Source: DASRDS01 sp035569435
GTDB taxonomy: Bacteria > Gemmatimonadota > Gemmatimonadetes > Gemmatimonadales > Gemmatimonadaceae
Assembly (NCBI GenBank): GCA_035569435.1
Contig: DATMNB010000111.1
Coordinates: 1 to 7,047 of the forward strand
DNA length: 7,047 nucleotides
Reading direction: 5' to 3'
Shown: positions 1 through 6,164 of the stretch, in pieces
Layout of the letters: every line of letters begins with the position of its first letter
Position numbering within the stretch: the stretch's first letter is position 1
The notes under the pieces: model-generated
Seen by the model: only the letters and a program-made list of their open reading frames with translations
The model's database searches: none
Told to the model about the DNA's origin: nothing
Translations under genes and position numbers: made by a program

Positions 1-1387
1 GCCCGCCGTCTCGTCGTCGGCGACCGGCGCGTACTCCGTGGGCAACGTCCCCGTCGGCACCGGCACGATCGCCGTCAGCTCGCTCCCCAGCACGTGCACC
101 GCGCCGTCCCCGCAGAGCTACACCGGCGTCACCAACGGCGCGACCCTCACCGTCAACATCACCGTCACCTGCACGCAGTCTGGGGCCAGTCTCACCGTGC
201 GAATCACGGCTCCCGCCGGCGTCACGCCGGCCGTGACCGTCAGCGGCCCGTCGAGCTACCACCAGACCCTGACGGCGACCCAAACGCTCACCGGCCTCAC
301 CCCAGGCACCTATACCATCACCGCCACGAACGTCGTGGTTAGCGATCCGGTGGTCCCGGTGACCGACAGCGGCGTCATAACCGGCAGCCCGGCCACTCTG
401 GTCGCCGGCGGACAAGACACCGCGAAGGTGGCCTATGCGCCGCGTGTCGCCGGCAGCGGCGCGCTCTGGGTCGCCAACGGCAATAACAACGTCGCGAACG
501 GCTTCACCGGCGCGCAACTGCACGCCTCCGGTACCCCTGCTCCAACCGACACGCTCACGACCCCAAGTGGTGATCCCCTCGGCGTCGCCATCGATGTCGC
601 CGGCAATCTGTGGATGACGAACTACGTCGCGAATACCGTCGTGGAGTATACCCCCGCCCAGCTTGCCGCCGGTGGCACCCCCACGGCGACTGTCACACTG
701 AGCGGCAGCGCGCTCAGCCGGCCGCACGGGCTGGCGTTCGACGCCCAAGGCAACCTGTGGGTGGCCAGTCGAAACGCCAACACGGTGGTCGAGTACACGA
801 CGTCCCAGCTGACAGCAACCGGCAGCCCCACGCCGACCGTCACGCTCACCGCCGCTGCAACCAGCGCCGGCCCGACCGCGCTTGCATTCGACGCGCAGGG
901 CAATCTCTGGGTCGGCAACTACTATCAGAACACGGTCGTCGAATACGCCACCACCCAGCTCGGCGCGTCAGCGACACCGACACCGACCGTGACGCTCAGC
1001 GCGACCGCCAACTCCCTGGCCGGCCCGTTTGTGCTCGCGTTCGACGCCAGCGGCACGCTGTGGGTCGGCAACGCCAACGGCGTCGCCACGACCATCGTCG
1101 GTTACTCCACGTCGCAACTCGCCACAAGCGGCAGCCCGGTTCCGGCCAGCACGATCAACCTGCCGAGCGGCCTAGCCCACCCGGTCGTGGTATTCGGGCT
1201 GGCGTTCGATGCCAGCGGCCAGCTCTGGTTGAGCGACCCGCTAAACAATGCGCTGTACGCGTACACGTCGACGCAGCTCGCGGCCGGCGGATCACCGACG
1301 CCGCAAACCACGATCTCGTCGAGTGCGCTCAACGGTCCGGGCGGACTGGCCTTCAACCCGCACGCGTCCACGCTCCCACTGCATTAA
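1..1387 (+). CDS. Secreted beta-propeller protein with NHL-like repeats, 5'-truncated by window edge
   Basis: The reading frame is open from the first full codon (position 2) to TAA at 1385-1387, giving 461 visible residues, so the true start lies outside the window; the GTG at 38 is internal. Residues 1 to about 145 are Thr/Ser/Val-rich Ig-like or fibronectin-like material, with two cysteines (C32, C57) and a 'LTGLTPGTYTITA' stretch typical of extracellular beta-sandwich domains. From residue 150 six blades follow, each with a G-x-LW core; the tryptophans are at residues 156, 204, 253, 303, 354 and 409 (spacing 48-55). Each blade carries 'AFDA.G.LWV', then 'Y(T/S)..QL...G.P.P..T'. A last half-blade ('GGLAFNP') could close a six-bladed ring with the first. 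Such propellers (NHL/SMP-30-like) are binding or enzymatic scaffolds; no catalytic residues can be assigned, so the function is unknown. Composition argues for export, but any signal peptide is out of view. Confidence 0.8.
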   Translation, partial: PAVSSSATGAYSVGNVPVGTGTIAVSSLPSTCTAPSPQSYTGVTNGATLTVNITVTCTQSGASLTVRITAPAGVTPAVTVSGPSSYHQTLTATQTLTGLTPGTYTITATNVVVSDPVVPVTDSGVITGSPATLVAGGQDTAKVAYAPRVAGSGALWVANGNNNVANGFTGAQLHASGTPAPTDTLTTPSGDPLGVAIDVAGNLWMTNYVANTVVEYTPAQLAAGGTPTATVTLSGSALSRPHGLAFDAQGNLWVASRNANTVVEYTTSQLTATGSPTPTVTLTAAATSAGPTALAFDAQGNLWVGNYYQNTVVEYATTQLGASATPTPTVTLSATANSLAGPFVLAFDASGTLWVGNANGVATTIVGYSTSQLATSGSPVPASTINLPSGLAHPVVVFGLAFDASGQLWLSDPLNNALYAYTSTQLAAGGSPTPQTTISSSALNGPGGLAFNPHASTLPLH

Positions 1388-1410
1388 GCGCCAACCATCC
1401 GACGTACCGC

Positions 1411-1457
1411 GATGCACAACGAGGGCACCCGGCCGATTGGGTGCCCTCGTTGTCATC
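1411..1457. terminator. Bidirectional hairpin terminator between propeller gene and tRNA-Ser
   Basis: A perfect 15-bp inverted repeat (1416-1430 with 1439-1453, loop 1431-1438) extends by four more pairs (1411-1414 with 1454-1457) past a single bulged base at 1415. It lies 23 nt after the stop codon of the plus-strand propeller gene and starts about one base after the 3' end of the minus-strand tRNA, so it can end both transcripts. Neither side has a proper U-tract; the only T-rich part is GTTGT inside the stem. The terminator role is inferred from position and stem strength. Confidence 0.7.
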
Positions 1458-1458
1458 A

Positions 1459-1548
1459 CGGATGGGGTGAGATTCGAACTCACGGTACCGGGTTCACCGG
1501 TACGCCGGTTTTCGAGACCGGTGCCTTCAACCACTCGGCCACCCATCC
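1459..1548 (-). tRNA. tRNA-Ser (anticodon CGA)
   Basis: The minus strand folds into a complete 90-nt class II tRNA. The 7-bp acceptor stem is GGATGGG (1548-1542) with CCCATCC (1466-1460), with discriminator G at 1459. The D-arm reads GCCGAGTGGTTGAAGGC. The anticodon stem CCGGT/ACCGG carries loop CTCGAAA with anticodon CGA at 1514-1512, reading UCG. A long variable arm (1504-1484) has a 7-bp stem GTACCGG/CCGGTAC with a 5-nt loop, the hallmark of serine tRNAs. The T-arm is GTGAG-TTCGAAT-CTCAC. CCA is not encoded, so it must be added after transcription. It stands alone between the HisC-like gene and the terminator hairpin. Confidence 0.97.
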
Positions 1549-1579
1549 AGGCAAGGGACAGGCGCCCTCGCAGCCCAGT

Positions 1580-1608
1580 AAGTTAGAAACTCGCCGACGC
1601 CACGTCAA
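1580..1608 (-). promoter_or_regulatory. Candidate sigma-70-type promoter for tRNA-Ser
   Basis: On the minus strand, TTGACG (1608-1603; 5 of 6 matches to the -35 consensus) is followed after exactly 17 nt by TAACTT (1585-1580), which keeps T1, A2 and T6 of the -10 consensus. The -10 element ends 31 nt before the mature tRNA 5' end, leaving room for a short 5' leader. This AT-rich patch stands out in a GC-rich gap. The -10 match is weak overall, so the call rests on spacing and position. Confidence 0.5.
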
Positions 1609-1685
1609 TTACAGCACCATGTTCACCGCCACGACGGGCGTCACCGACCCGAGTTCCCGTCACAAACGTCTTACGGACTCTCCAT

Positions 1686-2822
1686 TCAGGCGGTCGCGAG
1701 CACGCGTCGAAAGACATCGACGGCCGTCCGCATCTCATCGGCCGTGCCAACCGAGATGCGGCTGTAGCTGCTGAGCGGCGGAAAAGGGCGACCCACGAGC
1801 ACACCGTGGTCACGGCACGCCGCGGCAAACTGTTTGGTGTCGCGTCTGACGTCGACCATGATGAAGTTGGCGTCCGATACGCCGGCAGGATAGCCCGCGG
1901 CGGCCAGCGCCGAACGCGTGAACTCCCGCGCATCGCGGTTCCGCGCGCGCTCCCGTTGGATGTGATCGCGGTCGCCGAGGCTGGCCAGCGCCGCGGCCGC
2001 CCCAAGCTGGTTGACGCCGATCTGCAGGGTGTGGCGCTCCATGGCGGCCAGCGTCGCCGGCTGGGCGACGGCGTAGCCGACGCGGAGACCCGCCAACCCG
2101 TAGACCTTGGAGAATGTGCGCGCGACCAGGACGCGCGGGTTCGCCATCGCCAACGGGATCATCGTGGCGTAGCGCGGGTCCTCGACGTACTCGTGATACG
2201 CCTCGTCGACCAGAATGGTCGTCTGCGGCGAGTCCTTGAGAACGGCCGCGATGAAATCCTTGACCGCATCGGCGCCATGGACCGTCGCCGTCGGGTTATT
2301 GGGGTTGCACAGATAGATCAGGCCCGCGCCGCGCGACACAGCGAGCATCGCCGGCAGATCGAGGTGCAGGTCGGCCGTGAGGGGGACGGCGTGGACCGGC
2401 GCGCCGACGACGGCGGCGTCCTCGCCTGGACTCTCGAAACTCGGCCGGCCCGTCACCAGGGCGGCGGTCGGCGAGGTGAACGCGTAGACGGAAGCGCGGA
2501 GGATGTCCGTCGAGCCGCAGGTCAGCAGGATATTCCCAGGCGCGATGCCGAGCGCTGTGGCGGTCGCGGCACGAAGCGAGTCGATCACGCCAAACGGGTA
2601 GCGCGACGCCTCGCTCAGTTGCTGGGCGATGCCGTCGAGCGCCGCCCGGCCCGGGCCATCCGGGTTCTCGTTGCTGTTGAGACGGATGGCGTTGGCTGTG
2701 AGCGCCCTGCGGTCGCCCGCGGCCAGCGCTTCGAGGCCGCGCCCGGCGAGGGCAGGCGCAAAGAGGGAGCCGGCCGCGCCAGCTCCCACGGATTGCATGA
2801 AGCGGCGACGGGTCAGGCTCAC
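1686..2822 (-). CDS. Tat-exported HisC-like PLP-dependent aminotransferase (fold type I)
   Basis: The 378-residue protein matches the class I/II aminotransferase family closest to histidinol-phosphate aminotransferase. Visible landmarks are 'NENP' (51-54), the glycine-rich 'CGSTDILRA' that would hold cofactor phosphate (102-110), 'CNPNNPT' (172-178), 'VDEAY' with D206 (pyridine nitrogen) and Y209 (O3'), 'TFSK' with Schiff-base K239, R247 in 'GLRVGY', and carboxylate-binding R355 in 'SRISVG'. All key residues are present, so it should be active. Unusually, the N-terminus is a twin-arginine signal: 'TRRRFM' at 4-9, a small-residue hydrophobic stretch, and a likely 'ALA' cleavage site after residue 26. 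It is therefore probably exported folded with cofactor. The GTG start is supported by GGAG (2833-2830) seven bases upstream. No histidine-biosynthesis gene is nearby, so the substrate is unknown and hisC should not be assigned. It lies 97 bp downstream of tadA on the same strand. Confidence 0.88.
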   Translation of the reverse strand: MSLTRRRFMQSVGAGAAGSLFAPALAGRGLEALAAGDRRALTANAIRLNSNENPDGPGRAALDGIAQQLSEASRYPFGVIDSLRAATATALGIAPGNILLTCGSTDILRASVYAFTSPTAALVTGRPSFESPGEDAAVVGAPVHAVPLTADLHLDLPAMLAVSRGAGLIYLCNPNNPTATVHGADAVKDFIAAVLKDSPQTTILVDEAYHEYVEDPRYATMIPLAMANPRVLVARTFSKVYGLAGLRVGYAVAQPATLAAMERHTLQIGVNQLGAAAALASLGDRDHIQRERARNRDAREFTRSALAAAGYPAGVSDANFIMVDVRRDTKQFAAACRDHGVLVGRPFPPLSSYSRISVGTADEMRTAVDVFRRVLATA

Positions 2823-2829
2823 GGCGGGG

Positions 2830-2833
2830 CTCC
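2830..2833 (-). promoter_or_regulatory. Shine-Dalgarno GGAG of the HisC-like gene
   Basis: GGAG on the minus strand lies 7 nt before the GTG at 2822-2820. It fixes this non-ATG start, which also gives a complete Tat signal peptide. Confidence 0.65.
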
Positions 2834-2850
2834 GGTCGCGAAAGGTGTGG

Positions 2851-2907
2851 TGGACAACATGGACAGGAATTCGACCACTGTCCAGACCGCGTGTTAGAAC
2901 CGCGTGT
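2851..2907. repeat. Cluster of short direct and inverted repeats upstream of the HisC-like gene
   Basis: TGGACA occurs at 2851-2856 and 2860-2865 (9-bp period) and inverted at 2879-2884. The second and third copies form a perfect 7-bp inverted repeat, TGGACAG (2860-2866) with CTGTCCA (2878-2884), around an 11-bp spacer. Next to it ACCGCGTGT is repeated exactly at 2886-2894 and 2899-2907 (13-bp period). The cluster fills the gap between the tadA stop and the HisC-like start. It could be an operator, a transcript hairpin or chance. A possible minus-strand -35 (TGGACA, 2884-2879) lies 17 nt from a poor -10 (CATGTT, 2861-2856), so I do not call a promoter. Confidence 0.45.
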
Positions 2908-2919
2908 CCGCGCTAGAGC

Positions 2920-3414
2920 CTAATCGAGACTCTCCAACGGCGCGTCGACCATAGCGCTGCGCCGCGCCTCAAAGAACCCGCGCAGCATCGCCCCGCACTC
3001 CTCCCCCATCACCCCGGCCGCAACCTGGGGCCGGTGGTTCAACCGTGGGTGCCGCAGCAGATCGCCGATCGACCCGCCCATCCCGGCCTTCTCATCCCAC
3101 GCGCCAAACACCACCCGATCCATCCGCGCCAACACAATCGCCCCGGCACACATCGCGCAGGGCTCCAACGTCACGTACAACGTGCATCCCTCGAGCGACC
3201 ACCGCCCCAACACCGCCCCCGCGGCCCGAATCGCCAGGATCTCCGCGTGCGCCGTCGCATCCCAATCCCGCCGCGTCCGATTCGCCGCCCTGGCGATGAT
3301 CCCGCGCTCGACACTATAGATGACGGCGCCGACAGGCACTTCGCCCGCCGACGCCGCCTCGGCAGCCGCGTCGAGCGCGACCGCCATGTGCCCCGCATCC
3401 GATGGATGGATCAC
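2920..3414 (-). CDS. tadA: tRNA-specific adenosine deaminase TadA
   Basis: The 164-residue protein is a zinc-dependent cytidine/deoxycytidylate deaminase-fold enzyme of the usual TadA length. 'GEVPVGAVI' (24-32) opens the core; 'HAE' at 56-58 supplies zinc ligand H56 and proton-shuttling E58, and 'PCAMC' at 85-89 supplies C86 and C89. The helix after PCxxC and 'VVFGAWDEKAGMGGS' are characteristic of TadA. Family members deaminate the wobble adenosine (A34) of tRNA-Arg(ACG) to inosine in the cytoplasm and are usually essential. The start is GTG at 3414-3412, overlapping the clpB TGA (3413-3411) as GTGA; a GGAG four bases upstream (3422-3419) lies inside clpB. The arrangement predicts translational coupling to clpB. 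Stop is TAG at 2922-2920. A guanine deaminase or other relative is less likely given length and motif spacing. Confidence 0.93.
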   Translation of the reverse strand: MIHPSDAGHMAVALDAAAEAASAGEVPVGAVIYSVERGIIARAANRTRRDWDATAHAEILAIRAAGAVLGRWSLEGCTLYVTLEPCAMCAGAIVLARMDRVVFGAWDEKAGMGGSIGDLLRHPRLNHRPQVAAGVMGEECGAMLRGFFEARRSAMVDAPLESLD

Positions 3415-6059
3415 GCCACTCCGGCCGCCGCACCCTGCGGTGAACCCGACGCGGTCGGCTCGGCGTGCGCCGGCGCCGCCGTAAACGTCAACGTCCCGCC
3501 TTCGCCGGCGTCGACGACGATGTGGTCCCCTTCCTTGAAGCGCCCATCCAAGACCCCCATCGCCAACGAGTTCTGCACCAATCGCTGCAACGCCCGCTTG
3601 AGCGGCCGCGCCCCATACGCCGGATCGTACCCCTCCGTCGCAATCACCCGCTTCGCGGCCGGCGTGAGCGCGATCGTCAGCCGCCGGTCCGCGAGCAGCT
3701 TCTCCAACCGCTTGAGCTGGAGATCGATGATCCGCCCGATCTCCTCCGTCCCCAACGGCCGGAACACGATGATGTCGTCCACCCGGTTCAGGAACTCCGG
3801 CCGGAAATGCTGCCGGAGCGCCGCCAACACCTGCGCCTCGACCACCGCCCAGTCCGTCCCCGTCTGCTCGAGGATGTACTGACTCCCGATGTTCGACGTC
3901 ATGATGATGACCGTGTTCCGGAAATCTACCGTCCGCCCCTGCGAGTCGGTCAGCCGTCCATCGTCAAGAATCTGCAGCAAGATGTTGAACACATCCGGGT
4001 GCGCCTTCTCGATCTCGTCGAACAGAATCACCGAATACGGCCGCCGACGCACCGCCTCCGTCAGCTGCCCGCCCTCCTCGAACCCGACATATCCCGGCGG
4101 CGCCCCGATCAGCCGCGCCACGGCGTGCTTCTCCATGTACTCCGACATGTCGATCCGCACCATGGCGTTCTCATCGTCAAACAGAAACTCCGCCAACGCC
4201 CGCGCCGTCTCGGTCTTCCCCACGCCCGTCGGCCCAAGGAAGATGAACGAGCCGATCGGCCGGTTCGGATCCTGCAACCCGGCCCGCGACCGCCGCACGG
4301 CGTTCGCCACGGCGACCACCGCCTCGCGCTGCCCGATCACCCGCTCCGCCAACTCGGACTCGAGCTTGGTCAACCGCTCCTTCTCGCTCTCCATCATCCG
4401 CGTCACCGGAATCCCCGTCCACCGCGCCACGACGTCGGCGATGTCCTCCGCGGTGACTTCCTCATGGAGATACCGCGCCCCACCGCCCTGCCGACTCGCC
4501 AGTTGCTGCTCGGCCTCACGCATCTTCTGCTCGAGCTGCGGGATCGTCCCGTACGTGATCTCCGCCGCCCGACCCAGGTCCCCAGCGCGCGTCGCCTGCT
4601 CGGCCTGGACCCGCGCCTCGTCGATCTGCTGCTTGAGCTTCCCGACGGCGCCCAGCGTCTCCTTCTCCCGCTGCCACTGCGCCTTCATCGCCGACGCCTG
4701 CTCGCGCAAATCGCCGAGCTCGCGCTCGATCGCCTCACGACGCGCCTTGGACTCCGGGTCCTTCTCCTTGCGCAGTGCCTCACGCTCGATCTCGAGCTGC
4801 ACGACCCGCCGCTCGACCTCGTCGATCTCCTGCGGCATCGAGTCGATCTCGATCCGGAGCCGCGACGCCGCCTCGTCCAACAGGTCGATCGCCTTGTCCG
4901 GCAGGAACCGGTCGCCGATGTAGCGGTTGGACAACGTCGCCGCCGCCACGACCGCGCCGTCGGTGATCCGCACGCCATGATGGGCCTCGTACCGCTCTTT
5001 CAGCCCGCGCAAGATGGCGATCGTGTTCTCGACCGACGGCTCGCCGACATACACCGGCTGGAACCGCCGCTCCAACGCCGCATCCTTCTCGACGTGCTTG
5101 CGGTACTCGTCCAGCGTCGTTGCGCCGATCACCCGGAGCTCGCCCCGCGCCAACATGGGCTTGAGCATGTTCCCCGCGTCCATCGACCCCTCGGCTTTTC
5201 CCGCCCCGACGATCGTGTGCAGCTCATCGATGAACACGATGAACCGCCCTTGCCCGTCAGTGAGCTCCTTCAAGACCGCCTTGAGCCGCTCCTCGAACTC
5301 CCCCCGGAACTTGGCCCCCGCGATCAGCGCGCCCAGGTCGAGCGCCAACAGTCGCCGATTGCGCAGCCCCTCCGGGACGTCGCCGTTCACGATCCGCTGC
5401 GCGAGCCCCTCCGCGATCGCCGTCTTGCCCACGCCAGGCTCACCAATGAGCACGGGGTTGTTCTTGGTGCGCCGCGACAGCACCTGGATCACCCGCCGAA
5501 TCTCCTCGTCGCGCCCGATCACTGGATCGAGCTTCCCGCGCCGGGCCGCCTCGGTCAGATCGCGCGTGTATTTCTCCAGCGCCTGGTACTGATTCTCCGG
5601 CGTCTGGTCCGTCACCCGGTGCGACCCCCGGACCGCCTTCAACGCCTCGAGCAACGCCTCGCGCGTCACGTCCACGCTGCGCAGCATCTCGCGGCTCTCG
5701 GTCCCGCGCGCCTCGGCCAGTGCCAGCAACAGGTGCTCGGTCGAGACGTACTCGTCCCCGAGCTTCCGCGCCTCGTCGTCCGCACGGTCAAAGACGGCGT
5801 TCAGCTCCCGCGACAGCGACGGCTGCGCATCACTCTGCTTGGGGTAGCGCGCGATCTCCCGCTCGACGCGTTCGCGGAGCTGGTCGACCCCCACACCAAG
5901 CTTATGGAGCAATGGCGCGACGATCCCCTCGTCCTGGTCCAGCAGGGCCGCCAGGAGGTGGACGTCGTATACCAACGGGTTGCCGTTCCGCCGGGCAATG
6001 CCGACCGCGTCGTTCAACGCCTCGGCGCTCTTGACTGTCAGTCTGTCCGCATTGATCAT
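3411..6059 (-). CDS. clpB: ATP-dependent disaggregase ClpB (Hsp100)
   Basis: This is an 882-residue class I Clp/Hsp100 ATPase that, as a hexamer with DnaK, pulls polypeptides from aggregates in the cytoplasm. Order: double Clp N-domain (about 1-145); first AAA+ module with Walker A 'GEPGVGKT' (206-213), Walker B 'FIDE' (276-279) and arginine pair R331/R332; a long coiled-coil middle domain (about 405-525) that separates ClpB from ClpA and ClpX; second AAA+ module with Walker A 'GPTGVGKT' (609-616), Walker B 'LFDE' (679-682), pore loop 'GYVG' (656-659) and sensor-2 'GARPLKR' (816-822). No ClpP-binding tripeptide loop was seen. Pore loop 1 reads 'GAKFRGEFEERLK', with Phe251 where Tyr is usual, and the C-terminus has an Ala/Pro-rich tail of about 20 residues. 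ATG at 6059 is preferred over an in-frame GTG at 6116 because 'MINADRLTVKSAEAL' matches family N-termini and AGGAAG lies 5 nt upstream. The gene overlaps tadA by 4 bp. Confidence 0.97.
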   Translation of the reverse strand: MINADRLTVKSAEALNDAVGIARRNGNPLVYDVHLLAALLDQDEGIVAPLLHKLGVGVDQLRERVEREIARYPKQSDAQPSLSRELNAVFDRADDEARKLGDEYVSTEHLLLALAEARGTESREMLRSVDVTREALLEALKAVRGSHRVTDQTPENQYQALEKYTRDLTEAARRGKLDPVIGRDEEIRRVIQVLSRRTKNNPVLIGEPGVGKTAIAEGLAQRIVNGDVPEGLRNRRLLALDLGALIAGAKFRGEFEERLKAVLKELTDGQGRFIVFIDELHTIVGAGKAEGSMDAGNMLKPMLARGELRVIGATTLDEYRKHVEKDAALERRFQPVYVGEPSVENTIAILRGLKERYEAHHGVRITDGAVVAAATLSNRYIGDRFLPDKAIDLLDEAASRLRIEIDSMPQEIDEVERRVVQLEIEREALRKEKDPESKARREAIERELGDLREQASAMKAQWQREKETLGAVGKLKQQIDEARVQAEQATRAGDLGRAAEITYGTIPQLEQKMREAEQQLASRQGGGARYLHEEVTAEDIADVVARWTGIPVTRMMESEKERLTKLESELAERVIGQREAVVAVANAVRRSRAGLQDPNRPIGSFIFLGPTGVGKTETARALAEFLFDDENAMVRIDMSEYMEKHAVARLIGAPPGYVGFEEGGQLTEAVRRRPYSVILFDEIEKAHPDVFNILLQILDDGRLTDSQGRTVDFRNTVIIMTSNIGSQYILEQTGTDWAVVEAQVLAALRQHFRPEFLNRVDDIIVFRPLGTEEIGRIIDLQLKRLEKLLADRRLTIALTPAAKRVIATEGYDPAYGARPLKRALQRLVQNSLAMGVLDGRFKEGDHIVVDAGEGGTLTFTAAPAHAEPTASGSPQGAAAGVA

Positions 6060-6088
6060 GCGGTCTTCCTGCGCAAAGGCAGGACCGC
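6060..6088 (-). promoter_or_regulatory. clpB leader hairpin that sequesters the Shine-Dalgarno sequence
   Basis: On the minus strand GCGGTCCTGC (6088-6079) pairs with GCAGG-(AAG)-ACCGC (6072-6060), giving ten Watson-Crick pairs, a 3-nt bulge AAG and a 6-nt loop (6078-6073). The 3' arm holds the ribosome-binding site AGGAAG (6070-6065) and ends on the base directly before the ATG. The AGG core would be paired with CCT and the rest of the site lies in the bulge. Such a structure would limit initiation until melted or remodelled. The fold is seen in the sequence; the regulatory role is inferred. Confidence 0.55.
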
Positions 6089-6120
6089 TCGCACCCGGGC
6101 AATCCGGCAGCGCCACCGCG

Positions 6121-6140
6121 CGCCACCAGCCAGGGTGGCG
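6121..6140. repeat. Inverted repeat in the clpB/lipoprotein divergent region
   Basis: CGCCACC (6121-6127) and GGTGGCG (6134-6140) form a perfect 7-bp inverted repeat around a 6-bp spacer. A further direct copy of CGCCACC lies at 6111-6117, so the right arm could pair with either left arm. It sits between divergent genes, in the presumed clpB leader or promoter zone, and could be an operator or a transcript hairpin. No CIRCE element or HspR-type repeat is visible in this region. Confidence 0.45.
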
Positions 6141-6148
6141 TACCCACG

Positions 6149-6157
6149 ATTCTCACA
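6149..6157 (-). promoter_or_regulatory. Weak candidate extended -10 element for clpB
   Basis: The minus strand reads TGTGAGAAT (6157-6149), a TGn-type extended -10 with hexamer GAGAAT (4 of 6 matches). No recognisable -35 lies 17 bp upstream, and no convincing sigma-32-type promoter was found. If used, transcription would start near 6142 and the leader of about 80 nt would include both inverted repeats at 6121-6140 and 6060-6088. Confidence 0.2.
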
Positions 6158-6164
6158 GGCTGCC

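Noticed and set aside
1..1387. Blade repeats of the propeller gene as a CRISPR-like or satellite array
   Set aside because: The roughly 150-bp periodicity follows protein blades, stays in frame and is diverged; it is coding repetition.
610..1470. Plus-strand frame overlapping the propeller gene and the terminator
   Set aside because: Arg/Pro/His-rich shadow that runs into the hairpin and tRNA region; the propeller frame explains the sequence.
1633..1661. GACGGG/CCCGTC stem as terminator of the aminotransferase gene
   Set aside because: Only 6 bp with a 17-nt loop and no U-tract; too weak to call.
1806..2897. Plus-strand open frame of 363 codons antisense to the aminotransferase
   Set aside because: Arg/Gly-rich, low-information translation that mirrors the real gene; all aminotransferase motifs are on the minus strand.
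6060..6116. Upstream GTG start for clpB adding 19 residues
   Set aside because: The extra residues do not resemble ClpB N-termini, whereas the ATG at 6059 matches family starts and has a good Shine-Dalgarno at the right distance.
6060..6164. CIRCE, HspR-type repeat or sigma-32 promoter for clpB
   Set aside because: I looked for TTAGCACTC/GAGTGCTAA, CTTGAGT/ACTCAAG and CTTGAAA with CCCCAT; only a partial CCCGCAT match was seen, without a -35 partner.
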